This document shows, piece after piece, positions 45,072 to 58,083 of a DNA stretch of 64,000 nt. The stretch comes from Oikopleura dioica. Lineage: Eukaryota; Chordata; Appendicularia; Copelata; Oikopleuridae. The position numbers and the translations under genes were made by a program. Location: the NCBI GenBank assembly GCA_907165135.1, contig OU015568.1, forward strand, positions 6,952,501 to 7,016,500, in the 5' to 3' direction. The notes beneath the pieces are model-generated. The model did no database searches. It worked only from the letters and a program-made list of their open reading frames with translations, and was not told the DNA's origin. Position 1 is the stretch's first letter. Each line of letters begins with the position of its first letter.

Positions 45072-46340
45072 TTACAAAAAGTAGTCTGGAACTGGCTTCT
45101 TCGCCGGGACGCCGCGCACTTCTTGCGGAGCAGCCTCGAAGATTGTGAAGCCTCTTTGAAGCGTCTCGTCCAGTTCCAAAATTGCCGCTACGTTTCCACA
45201 TCTAAAATGAACGGTTTACCATCTTCAAGTTCCTGATTTCTCAATAGTACCTGTAACAATAGTTCGGCGCCGACCAAACGGTTAAAACAGTCTCATCGAA
45301 GTGCCATTTGTATCCCTCCATTACAAGCTGATGCGCGCGGCAAATCAGATCAATATTATTTGTGCGATTGAATTCACTGAAAGAATCCGCGATAAAAGAA
45401 ACCCCTCATCCTCATTTAATTTACCGAACGACATCAGAGCCGAACAAGAAGCCAGCTCCTCTGGGACTAACGCCCCATCCAGTGGTGTCTTCTGGATCGG
45501 ACCAGAGGAGGTCGCACATTGGGCCGTCGTGGGGAACTTCTTGCTGAACGATTTTATAAGCATCAAATGAGTTTTGAAAGCAGTTACTTTTCTGTCGATA
45601 GTTCTGATCTGGTCGAGACTGGAAATCGAAGGACTCAAGCCTCCGTGGACGCAGAGAATCTTGTTGTCAATTACTAAAACATGCAATATTGAAAAATGAG
45701 GAACAAGATGTTTCATCTACCTGCAGAGAGACTGAGGTAGTCAAACACTTCTGTGCAATATCTCCAGACGGTGATGGATCCGTACTTTCTGAGACATTCA
45801 TCGTAGAATCCATAGACCTACTCGATAAAAATGGACTCGAATCAAGCTGGCTGTACCTGGGTAATCTGTCTGGACTCGTGGTTTCCTCTGATGAGAGTGA
45901 TTCGATCGGGATATCGAACCTTGGAAAATATAAAATGAAGAAACAAAGAACTTTTTACCTTGAGAGCTAGAAGCAGCAGAAAAGTTTCGACAGAGTAGAA
46001 GCCTCGGTCGACGAAATCGCCAAGGAATAAATAATTTGTTTCTGGCACATCTCCTCCCACCTAGAATTCGTTAGTTTGGAGCAATGGGTGTTTTCGAACC
46101 TTGAAGAGTTCCTTTAAATCGTAGAACTGTCCGTGAATATCTCCGCAAACAGTAACTGGGGCATCGACTCGCTGGACGTTTGATTCTTCAACAAGAATTT
46201 CCCGAGCCATGGCGCAAAGCTGCTTTACTTCCGACTCCTTGAATTGGTGAAAACGAGAATCATGGAAAATTTCGTACCTTGATTATTTCGCATCTTCGGA
46301 GCTGTTCGATTTGACGGTCCAAATCCGACGTGGTAGACAT
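45072..46340 (-). CDS. PPP4C: Protein phosphatase 4 catalytic subunit
   Basis: Ser/Thr phosphatase of the PP2A group, with two metal ions in the active site. Nine exons (46278-46340, 46100-46237, 45959-46060, 45857-45919, 45721-45817, 45588-45673, 45425-45543, 45251-45376, 45072-45201) add up to 307 residues, the usual PP4 length. Motifs [27 protein letters not shown] and RAHQL are all intact. The C-terminus PVPDYFL carries the leucine that is carboxymethylated in PP2A-type enzymes. [23 protein letters not shown] and the [14 protein letters not shown] segment fit PP4 better than PP2A or PP6. The ATG follows a GTCAG acceptor by three bases (likely trans-spliced). The intron after exon 4 needs the acceptor GAGTAG. 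Confidence 0.97.
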
Positions 46341-46751
46341 TTTCTGACCACAAAATCTGAAAGAATCCTTCGTAAATTAGTCAAATCGAATGAATCGTAT
46401 CGATGCCGTTTACCAGTAAATTTCACTACTCGACTATCAAACAAGAAAGTCCCAAGGGTCACTAGATTATTGAAAATTGCCCTCCAAAAATGGAAAAATT
46501 AAAGTTAAGTGAACACATAAGTTGAAAAGAATGAAAGAAAAAAGCAGCGCGGGAGTATTCAGGACAATCGAATGATCCTTGAATTAAGGAAATACAGTAA
46601 CTTTGGGTACAGCTGGATCGATAGTTTCAAATCGGGATAGAAATCGGGAAAACATGGGGCGACATAATAATAGTGCTAAATAGTGGGCAAGTCATAGAAA
46701 ACGGGTTGTGTCAGGCTTCAAAGGAGCGCCTGATTTGGAGCAGTAGAATTG

Positions 46752-48980
46752 TCAGCGCGGGGGCATGTAGCCGCTTCTCGTCCACGAATACGGGTTGTGG
46801 CCGCCAGGCTTTATTGACTAAAATAGGCTTTAGCTTATTTGATAGCAAGGAATAGAACTTACATTGAAATGAGGCTTGTAGGGTTTGTGATAAGCAGGGG
46901 CCGGTGCAGTGGCTGGAGGAGCACTGTGCAACTCTGCTCGGTTTATTTTCTGCGTTACTTTTATCGTTTTTCCGTGGATTTCAGTCATATCAAATACGTC
47001 GGCAGTTTTTCGTTGCTCCACAGAAGCAAACTGAAAAGAACTGTAATCAAATGCATGGTTGATCGAAGAGGAACCTGAATATAAGCGCAGCCCTTGGAAA
47101 CTCTGGTGAATCGGTCGCGTAAAATAGTCACTCTTAGGATGGTGCCACAAACTTGGAAATGCTCCTTCAACTCTGGCTCTGTTGTGGCGACGTCGAGACC
47201 GGAGACGAAGATTGTTCTCTTGTCCTGATCAGACGAGTCAAGCGCGGCATTTATCTCCATCGTCGGAACGATTGGCTTAAAATAATAGACAGATGGTCTT
47301 TGTTGTTGATTATTACCGTGGGTGTCATTTCCTGAGGAAGCGTGGTCTTCTGAAGTTGCTTGATTTTCTGGGCTTCGTCGGTGAGCTCCGAAGTCTTGAG
47401 CAACTTGCTCGACTCATCGTCGGAGTCGTCGGGGTGAATAACAAGAGCTTCTTCGTTCTCTTCCTCGACTTTCTTTTTCGTTTTGGTCTTCAGCGCAGCG
47501 GTCGAACCTGAAGCTCAAAAATGAAGAGCAATCATCAATAAAAGAGGGCGATTACGTAAGACGGCTCTAGAATGTTTCAAGTCCGCACCTTTTTTGCCCT
47601 CCAATGTGACGACGAATTTAGGGGATGAAGCTCGCTTCGATTTGTCCGTGCCGCCGTTCTTCGTGACAAACACACGGGAATCAGCTTTTTTTCACGACTA
47701 AAAGACGAAAAATCAAAATGTAAATGAAGAAAACAACCGTACTTTTAATAGGCTCTCGCCCTTCATCCTTGGTCTTGCTTCGTCGCTTATCGCCAGTTTT
47801 TTCGATCGTTCTCGTCACGACCTTAGTTTCGCCAGGCTTTGATACTGTGATCGAGCGTGTGATACCGCTACAGTTACAGTAGTTCAAATATTTAGACTTT
47901 TTTGAATAAGTACCTGAGCTTCTTCTTCGAGGTGCCAGAAGATTCATTGATTGCACGAATAATTAAATTACTAGTTGGCTTCGCCGACTTTTCGGTTTTG
48001 TCGCCTTCCGAAGGTCGTTCTTTGACTTCCTCTCTCTTCACGACAATCGAGCTCTTGACGCCCTTTTCTCGCGCTCTCTCCCGAGCTTTGGAACGTTTTT
48101 CTTCTTCTTCGAGTTCTTTTCGTCGGTCGGATTTTTTGTCCTTTTTGCTGCGCGACCGCGAACGAGATCGCGATCTTCTCCGGTCTTTTTTTGATTTTTT
48201 GTCTTGAGAATACAATTTCATTAAAACTTTTCACTTTACAATTTACCTTTGCTCTTTTTCTCCTTGCGATCGCGGCTACGACTTCGGCTTCTTCTCGAAC
48301 GAGAATCGGATCTTGAGCGAGAGCGTCTTTTTGTCTTCTTGCTTCTTGACTTGCTCCTGGATCTCGATCTGCTTCTGGATCTGCTCTCTTTTTTCTTGCG
48401 CTGAGGCGACCAAGATGGCATTCCATTTCGCGCTGGCGATTTCGACGCTGCTCTTTCTTTCTTTTTCGACTTGACGGACTTTTCTGGCGTTGGGCTTCGT
48501 TTCTTGGAAGATTTTTTCGACTCTTTTGGCTCTGGAGTGGGCGATTTCGGCTTTGATTTGCTTTTGCTCGTTTTTTCTTCTTCTTCGTCTTCGCTGAAGT
48601 CGTCGAGCTCCTTGTCTTCCAATTTTTCGCTTTTCTTTTTGTCCCTGAATCATTTTCTAACATAAACCCTCTTTGCTTATTGCTCACATTAACTCCCGGC
48701 CCTTCTTCGCATCTTTTAGTCGATCTAAAACGCCAAAAAGCCAGGTACAAAATCTGTCCGTCGCATCGCCGAGAAATAGCTCTAATTCCTTTTTCATGTC
48801 TGCGCGGCCTCGTCGGTTCGCGACCATCACGAGTACATAGTCTGGCAGTTCATCGTCTACATACGCGCCTAGCTCTGTTAACTTCGTCTAAACCACCGAT
48901 TTGAAACTGTTGAAAAGAAAGATGCACGGTACCTTGATTGCAAGACGAACTTTGTGCGAAATTTCCGCACTGGCTTGCAT
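46752..48980 (-). CDS. RNA-binding fusion: ZC3H14/NAB2-type N-terminal domain, RS region, PABPN1-like RRM
   Basis: Ten exons in phase: 48933-48980, 48688-48887, 48247-48644, 47914-48202, 47743-47867, 47589-47684, 47317-47507, 47075-47275, 46863-47030, 46752-46817; 593 residues. Residues 1-85 (MQASAEISHKVRLAIK, LGAYVDDELPDYVLVMVANR, FLGDATDRFCTWLFGVLD) match the PWI-like N-terminus of ZC3H14/Nab2 poly(A)-binding proteins. A long Ser-Arg/Lys/Glu region follows, then an acidic linker (LVIHPDDSDDES), then one RRM with RNP2 IFVSGL and RNP1 KGCAYIQF, closest in style to PABPN1 (EINAALDSSDQDKRTIFV; VTILRDRF), and a short tail SGYMPPR. ZC3H14 normally ends in CCCH fingers, which are absent. Probably nuclear, poly(A) RNA metabolism. 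Confidence 0.82.
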
Positions 48981-49071
48981 CGTACGACTTCAATCTAAAG
49001 CACCAAAATCAAACCACCAATCTTTTATTTTCCTTTTGAACTTCATTTATTAATTATTAAAACTAAAACAG

Positions 49072-50548
49072 TCAAGACTTGATCTTGCGATGCTCCCTTC
49101 TCTGCCGCCTTTTTTCTTCTCGATGATCAGGGTGGTTCAAATTGTTGTCTTTATGATTGTTCGTCCAGTTTCCCAGCGATTTATAACTAAAAACCATCAA
49201 ATGACAAGAACACGAAGAGACGAAACCTATAATAATCCATCGGGTACACATCTTGCTGCCACTGAGCTTCCTGAAGCGCTACTGCAGCTTCGAACGGCGT
49301 CAGTAACGGCTTCTCAAATCCAAGTCCCCAATCAATCGACAATCTTGGACAAGCAATTTGAATCCAACAGTCGATGTCCTCAAACAACGCCAGTTTGTCC
49401 GGGAATATTTCCGCCATCAGGATCGTAAAGTGCTCCTTCCCCTGCTTTTCAATAAGCCGAATGACATTTTCTAGGATTTTCGGATTTCCTTGTCGTCCCA
49501 GCGTCGAAAGAATTATTCCAAAACTCTTGGCATTTTTCGCTAGCTCAATTTGCCCGCGCCGATTGTTTTTCATTAGCTCGTGGTCATAATTCTCCCGGGT
49601 GAATTTTTGATCGTATGGGTCGTATCTGTACGCTTGAACAGTTGGGTTGGCGATCATGCCAGCTTCCAGGTGAAATCGACCGTCGCCAAGATAGATCAGA
49701 GCTTCGCAATCACCCACGGACGGCGCGGTACAGCTTCGAATTCAATTTATTGGGGAAGAAAGTATATAATTGCTTACCCAAGTACCTCACCGGGACTGAG
49801 GGGCTGATTGTGCTGTAGAACGATTTCATATTCAGCTAGTTCCTGCGCACTGGTCTGTAACGTCGCAACGAACTGAATCGTACTGATTAGCGCGATCTTT
49901 GTACCGGCCTTGAAGTTTGCTCGAATCGAGCTGATAAAGTGCGCCCTGTCGATTTCGATGTCGACGAAGATGTAGAGCGTTTGGATCGTCGTTTTGTTTA
50001 TTGGCACCAGACAGGAGTGACTAAAAAGTAATGAAAAACTCTGTCACTGCAGCCTCCTTACCCGTAGTGAACAAGCAAAGAGCAGCCCAACAACCGCGGC
50101 GAAATATCGTCAATACAACAGGCTCCGTACGTCACATTGCCCATGATAATGCAAATACATCCGGTGAACTTTTCAAGCAACTCAGCAATCGTTGTGGAAA
50201 AGAGCAACAAGCCCTCAGGAAATTGAAGGGCAACTCGCTTTTGATCCTCGGTTTTCAAAGACTGGATTTTGAATATGGTTTTGTGGATCTCTACCAGGAT
50301 ATTGACAATCATTTCTTTTACAATAAAGAGGCTGGAGAATGAAATTTATTATTCTGACAATTTTTATCCGTAACAAAATTGTAATTCTTCGGCAAAGTGG
50401 CTGCAATCGCATCGTTCAACGACTTATTCAATAAAATCTCCTCTGGAATCGCATTTGCCCCGAGCCTCCGCGGCGCGGCAACTTTTTTCACTATTTTCTT
50501 ACAGCAGTTCTTTTCTCCTCCCTTTTCATTTACTCCCTCGCACGTCAT
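49072..50548 (-). CDS. DPH1: Diphthamide synthesis protein 1 (radical 3-amino-3-carboxypropyl transferase subunit)
   Basis: With DPH2 it transfers the 3-amino-3-carboxypropyl group of SAM to a histidine of EF2, the first step of diphthamide synthesis. Exons 50375-50548, 50062-50288, 49778-50020, 49227-49733, 49072-49186; 421 residues. The three cysteines that hold the 4Fe-4S cluster are present, in GACCIDD, LGCTAP and [14 protein letters not shown]. Also seen: [33 protein letters not shown], and the C-terminal [14 protein letters not shown] and YPMDYYS..LGNW. The last exon ends in a basic tail. The ATG is one base after an ACTAAG acceptor. Its stop codon is 92 bp from the next gene's ATG on the same strand, so the pair may be an operon. 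Confidence 0.95.
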
Positions 50549-50977
50549 TCTTAGTTACCGTCTTTTAAAAAGAGCCGAGCACTTGTGTTTTTGTATCAAA
50601 AATATATATGTTTACGATAGTACAAACAATATGACAGATGGACGACATTTTCCATGCAGGATTTTTGTCTTTCTTTTGAATGAAAAATAGAAACTTGGAA
50701 TTCAAGAACGAATGAAGGAACATTGCTTAGATGAGATTTTGAAGTTGATGGATTATGAAAACAGTAACGAATAAAAAAAAGGAAAAAATATCAAAAGCAG
50801 TAACTGAAATTGAAGATACTTGGTTTGGTTTATTTAAATATATTTTTTCGAATTGTACTCATCGAATTTTTATTTTGAGATAGATTTTTTGTTCGCATTG
50901 CCATTCAAAGAAAAAGCTAGAAACAGGTTGAAACATCACTTTTTTACGAGTTCGGTTGGGGCCAGAAGGAAAGGGCC
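50549..50977. other. Intergenic between ropporin-like gene and DPH1
   Basis: AT-rich, no coding signal on either strand. Contains the ropporin-like 3' end and the DPH1 upstream region. Confidence 0.55.
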
Positions 50978-52619
<1,642 letters not shown>

Positions 52620-54950
52620 CTAATATCGAAACCTAGTGTCGATCAAGTCATCATCTTCGTCCTCCGAGCTGTCGGATAACATCGGCACGGTTTCGTCTTT
52701 CACTCCTTCCTCTTCCTCCTTGTCTTCAGCAGGAGGGTTGTCAGGAGGTGTTTGGGGCCCAGTGGCTTGCTCACTATCCGCTCTTTAGAGAAAGAAATAT
52801 TAGGTTTGGGGACATTATCGATTTTATTACTTGTCGCTTGGAGATTCAGCAGCAGCTTCATCGATATTCTGAGGATCATCCTTTGCTTCTTCGGGCGAAG
52901 GCGATTTAGAAGAAGCATTTACATTACTATCATCTGCTTGAGATGCTGCATATTCGTTTTTTATTCTATTCGCCTCCTCAAGTGACTTTTTCTCCTCTTC
53001 GTCGATAGCTTTCAGCGTTGCTTCCACATCATCATCGTCGGAGTCTGAGCTGATTTTCCGCTTTGATTTTTCGTCATCGTCACTCTTTGATAAATAGTTG
53101 GGAAAAGTCAATTCTTACAAATTTCTGACCTTGTTTTCAGTTTTTGGAATTCGCTCCTCTTCGTCGTCGTCATCGTCTGAATCGATGGTTTTGATGCGTT
53201 TTGGTGGGTTTTTATTTTCAGTTTCGGACTCGTCGCTACAAAATATTGGTAAAAAAGAGGATTGGTTGAAGTTAGTACCTTGAGTCTAGCTGAGGCGATG
53301 TTTTGGACGTTTTGATCGTCATTTTTGCAATTTCGGAATCGCTGTCAGTTTTTCTCTTCATGTTTGGTTCTGGCGTGCCTGTCCTGCTGCTTGAAGATCG
53401 CTCGGGAATTTTGAGGCTGTTGCTGAAAAGTTCGAGCTTGACTGCGTTTGGATCTTTGCGTATCATGGTCGTCTGCTTCGCCATCTTCTTCGTCTTGTTT
53501 TTCTTCTTGCGATCAGACTTCTCTTTGCGCAGCTTGGCATTCCTAAATTCATCATTTGATTTTGAGTTTTCCCCTTTTTCAGCTTTAGTTTTAACCGAGT
53601 TAGCGTTTATCCGATGCCCCTCTCGAGGGATCTTTCTTTTCTCGCCTCTTTTGTGAATTATTAATAAAGGGCGAAGGAAATAATCAGAAATCGCTTGTTC
53701 TTTCAGCAAATGTGTTGATTCAACAAATGATTGATTCACTGAAACATGAACTTACTCTGTTTCCAGCTTTAGAATTTTTCCCTTGAACTCGGAAATCCGC
53801 TCGCTGAGCCTGGACTCCCAGTTCTTTCGCTGCCGCTCGTGCTCGCTCGTCGCCGATGTCAGCGTGCCCTTGAGACTCGAGATGCAAACATCCTTTTCTT
53901 CTATTAGCTTCTTGCGCCGCGCCAGTTCCGCGTTCATCTCCTTGATCTTCAACAACAAGTCGTTCACCTGCATACTTGCGCTGGTGTGCTCGTCCACTTG
54001 CATCGTCTCGACGACTTCTTTTTCCGAGATTTTGAGGTTTTCAATGATTGATTCTGAGGTAATAGGAGCGGCGATCGTCTTCACTTCTGTTGGATCATCA
54101 ACATGTTTGACCGCTTTTTTCTTCGATTTTTCCTTCGCCTTTTCTTTTGACTTGTCGCTGGAACTCTTTTTTGGTGGCTTGATCTCTCCATTTTGTAATT
54201 TAGGCTTTGTATTTTCCTGCTCTTTGGAAGATGTGACTCCTAATTTGGTCTTTCTCTTTTCTCTGAAGGTGCAAATAAAACACAGTGTCAGCCCATTGAT
54301 TTTTTCGATTTTTCCACCTTCCCAAGCGGCCTAATAAAATTGCTCAATAACTGCTCCATGCTGTTCAATAAAAGAAGCAACAAATACATTACCTTGACTT
54401 TGCACTTTTCGCAGGACTTGGGCTTGCCGTAATTTTGAATGCAGTAGTCGCAGCGGCGGCAGACTTTGGAACCGCGCTTCGTTTTGAAACTCGCTTCAAG
54501 TTTACAAAGCGTACAATGGACCGGCTACAACAAAAATCTATTCAAGTGATCATTATTGAAATCAAGGAAGAACGATCAAGGAAACTTTATAAATTATAAT
54601 GAAGAAAAAGTTAAGAGAAAAGTTACCAGTTTATCTATTGATCGAAAATTACCAGAAAGTGGGACTCACCGGGCCATATTTGAGCTGCAACTTGGTACAG
54701 TTTTCGCACGTCACAGAGGTCGGTTCTTTTCCATTTTCAGGCAGCGGCAAGTTGCCCCTACACCAGCGGCACTAGAATAACGCCCGTCAACAAACCCGAT
54801 CAATAATGAATTCTAGAACTGTACCTTTGCGCCCCTGGCTGAAGGGCTCTTAGCACATCGCACGCAGAAAGAGTTCTTGGCAGTTAGTTCATCCCGAGGA
54901 AACCAGCGCAAACATTTACAACAGGGTGATTTATTTGGCGCAGTTGACAT
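52620..54950 (-). CDS. FAM76: FAM76 family protein with long acidic C-terminal extension
   Basis: Nuclear-speckle protein family of unknown biochemistry. Exons 54825-54950, 54670-54771, 54393-54524, 53756-54330, 53279-53542, 53130-53235, 52831-53084, 52620-52782; 573 residues, against roughly 310-340 in vertebrates. Residues 1-150 are a string of CxxC zinc-binding pairs: CCKCLRWFPRDEL, FCVRC, CRWC, CENCTKLQLKYGP, CTLCK, CRRCDYCIQNYGKPKSCEKC, LCFIC. A Lys/Ser linker, then a coiled coil (LLLKIKEMNAELARRKKLI) follow, as in FAM76. The extra 200 residues are Ser/Asp/Glu-rich (SDSDDDD, DSSEDEDDDL) and look disordered. The ATG is 12 nt after a TTCAG acceptor. Confidence 0.88.
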
Positions 54951-55074
54951 ATACGATTTCCACTGAACAAAAATTCCAAATCAGTCTCTCTTTTTCTGTG
55001 AACTCTGTTTGATTAAAATGGGAAAAACAGGCTCGAACAGAAAGATCTTCTTTTCTTTCTTTTCTTGAACTTTT

Positions 55075-56569
55075 TCACTTCATCATGACGATTCCGGCGG
55101 TTTCGTCGTCTTCCTCGAGCTCTCCTCTTTTGTACTTTTCTATCCTCTCCAGCTCCTCCTTGTCCGTCTGCTCTAGCTTCGCCTTTAACTCCTCAGGAAC
55201 TAATTCAGATCGCGAAAAATCCACTTTCATTTTTGAAATTTCCAGTATTTTGGAATTTTTGGAGACCTTTTCCTTCGACTTTTGATAATTCGCTTACGTC
55301 GGGGTCATCGCCGATCAATAAATCGATTAGCTGCTGGATAGCTCGATTATTCTCACTGCAATTTTAATTTGATCGTGAACTGTGGAATGAACTGTTCTAC
55401 CTTTCAGCTTCCAGGGACATTTCAAACTTGTGCAGCTCGCGCAGGATCACGTAAGTGTTCTTTTCTGGTAAAAGAAAGTTTGTTAATGATAATTGAAGGT
55501 CATTATATGGTTGTTTCACATCAATTTTAGGGCGTTTCTTTTACCTCGAATATACTGACGATCTTCTTTTTTGTTACAAAGTAAATGAATAGCTTCTACA
55601 AGCATTTTTCTGATATCAGGATCAACCTACAATGATGATTATTTTTGCCGAGGAGAAACAAAAAACCTCTCTTTCTTTCGTCTCTTCTAAAAACTGCAAA
55701 TCATCTGGTAGTTTATCCATGTCATCCATGTCCAAATTCGCTATTTCCGGTCCTCCAGCGAGGGGCAATAGCAACGCGGGTAAAATGTCGACGGAAGGGC
55801 CGAGGAGCCAGTTGTTGTCGTCGGAAACGAAGCAGATGTTCTTCAAAAGAATCGCTGCTGCGCCTCTTCTGACGATGTTTTCGTGCGTAAGAAAAGGAAG
55901 CAGCTTTTGAATGTTGAGCTTTTCTTTGTCGAGGAAGAAGAGACGTCCATTTGGCACCTTTGAATGAAGAAAAGGGGATGAGAAAGTGGATACCTGTGTC
56001 AAATTGGCGAGCACCTGTCCAAGATAATCGAGCGTATTCCCAACTGAGTTGTAGCTGATCTTGAGATAGATGCCAAACAGCAAGTTTAATCCTTCTTTTC
56101 CAATTTTCTCAAAGACCAGCGTTGCGTGCCGACTGTTCCGTGTTAAATTCGAGAGAATCGAACAAAATTTATCGGCATGAATAGATTTTGCGTTTGTAAT
56201 TTGTTTTACGAAACTAGAATCAAATAAAGGAATGTTGATTAAAAAGGCTCTCACGTGTCAACGACTTCGTATTGATTCAATAAAATTTCGCAGAAAGGCT
56301 CGTCTGTTGTTAAATTGACGAGTTCTAGAACCGCGTCCAGCTGTATTCTACCGCTCTCGGCAATGTTCGACAAGATCAGTTCTACCTACAAATTCTAGGA
56401 AAGAGAACACTAGCCGTTGTCTCACCAGTTTCCTATGCTGGCGAATAAACAGGCGGCCCTCAGCACTGCCCGTCAGCGCTAGAACTTGATTCGAAGCGGT
56501 GAGACGGACATCAGCTCGTACGTCTTTTTTGAACATGGCGCACAGATCGTCGATCATTTCTTCCCCCAT
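55075..56569 (-). CDS. HGH1: HGH1 homolog, armadillo-fold eEF2 folding cochaperone
   Basis: HGH1 helps fold eEF2 together with chaperonin TRiC and Hsp90. Exons 56426-56569, 56255-56385, 55994-56213, 55667-55957, 55545-55626, 55401-55464, 55298-55355, 55075-55191; about 368 residues. Diagnostic stretches: LDAVLELVNLT, SILSNLTRNS, LDYLGQVLANLTQ, VRRGAAAILLKNICF, WLLGPSVDILPALLLPLAG, KLPDDLQFL, DPDIRKMLVEAI, TYVILRELHKFE. The start is taken at the first in-frame ATG (MGEEMIDDLCAMF). Open sequence continues upstream without ATG, so a short 5' exon is possible. The acceptor of the last exon (TCCTGAG) is chosen for phase. It lies 125 bp upstream of FAM76, another component of a possible operon. Confidence 0.9.
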
Positions 56570-56748
56570 ATTCCCGTTTTCTGCGCTTTTTCTTAACTTT
56601 ATAAAATCGTGGTTTTGTGAATTAGGATGAGTTGCCTTAGAAACGCGCCTTGGCAAACATTTTAAAAACGAAACTAAATGTAACTAGAATTTTTTATTGC
56701 GGATAGGAATTTTTAGATGATTTTGAACAGAAAGGAAGATATATTTTT

Positions 56749-57609
56749 TCAGATTGAGAAAAGCGATCGGTCCATAAAAGCATTGTCGCCCATCGAGTAG
56801 ACTCTGACGTCTCCATTTCCGAAAATACGAACATGCGTGACTGAGCCGTGGTTGAGTCCGAATCTGAGCCAGGCAGAGCCATCGACTTGCATCAGGCGCA
56901 TCATAAAATAGCGGATCACATTTGCGTGGCAGACGATTATTGCTACTTGATTCTCGCCCTTCTCTTCGGAGGCGTAGCCACGGTGGATGTATTTTCTGAA
57001 GCCAGCTGAATACGAAATGTCATTTTCTGAGCTTACACCTAAATCAAACCTTCGATGCGGCCGCCATCAGCATGCAAATATCTTTTATATTCGTCGCTTT
57101 CGTAGTGCTTCCTTTTGGGAATCGGTGCAGTCGGCGGAGCTCCTTCCTCGACCATCTCTGTTCGATGAATGACATCTTCTGAGACTAAATCGCCCATTTC
57201 TGCGAGAATGTTTTCGGCAGTTTGTTTCGCTCTTGGCATTGTAGAAATGATGAACTCGGTTGGTTTGATTTGACGATTTCTGAACCACTCGCCAGTCGCA
57301 TGAGCTTGTTTGTGGCCCAGTTCAGTTAGCAGCTTGTCTTCGCGCTTCTTTTCTTTCACGTGGTACTGCCCGTGTCGAACCAAATAAATATCTCTAAAAA
57401 GCATGAATACAAAATCTTCTTTGATTAAAATTTCACCTGTATCCAGATCGAGGTTTAAGTTTATCCCACTTGAGGTCAAAATCGTGCTCTAATTTCGGAC
57501 TAAGCAGGTATTCCTTGGCTGCAACTGGTCTCTTCTTCTGACGATTTCGGAAAGTGACAAATGAAGTTGCAATTCCAGCAGAAGCGATCGACAGAACTCG
57601 CCTATTCAT
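56749..57609 (-). CDS. PGAM5: PGAM5 mitochondrial Ser/Thr phosphatase
   Basis: Histidine-phosphatase fold enzyme that acts as a protein Ser/Thr phosphatase at the mitochondrial inner or outer membrane in mitophagy and cell death control. Exons 57437-57609, 57050-57393, 56749-57005; 257 residues. The N-terminal membrane/targeting segment is VLSIASAGIATSFVTF; next come KWDKLKPRSGYRDIYLVRHG with catalytic RHG, then KQAHATGEWF, ISTMPRAKQTAE, HRTEMVEEGAPPTAP, RIEAGFRKYIHR and CHANVIRYF with the second catalytic His. The acceptor before AGFRKY was chosen over a nearer one because it restores the family sequence. The ATG is one base after a TTTTAG acceptor. Confidence 0.94.
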
Positions 57610-58083
57610 TCTAAAACGAAATTGACTGGTTTTGGATGTCTTGACTTGGTTTGTCAAAGAAAAAAAAATAGGTTTTTGAAATTTTCAAATCGCCCTTTGG
57701 TTGACAAGAAATTTTGCTGTCAGCCAAAAGGCGATTCAAGAATTTCACGGTAAAGAAAAACATGAATCTTGTTTTCAATTTTTGGATAAGGAAAACAATC
57801 AATCAGACGTTGATTGAATGTCTTCAAGTGGCAGGAAAATTGTGACTAACTGAGAAAGAGGATAAATGAAGAAAGTAAAGATTCGGACATTATTTTTAGA
57901 CCGTCAAAATATCATCCGAAACTTTGGTTCTAACGAACCGATGGCAAATCACAATTTCCCCTCGTTTTTTTTGTTGTTTTTTACTAACAACTCATTCATT
58001 TCAAGTTCGTGATTTACCATCGGGCAGCTAGAACCGCACGGGATAAGATAGATAACTGTAAGTGGATCATCAGAAAGGAGCCT
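57610..58083. other. Intergenic between DHX9 and PGAM5
   Basis: No coding signal. Contains the DHX9 3' end and the acceptor at 57611-57612 next to the PGAM5 ATG. Confidence 0.55.

Noticed and set aside
54263-54275. Intron boundary CTTCAG|AGAAAAG in FAM76
   Set aside because: The frame runs through without interruption (CFICTFREKRK), so no intron is needed.
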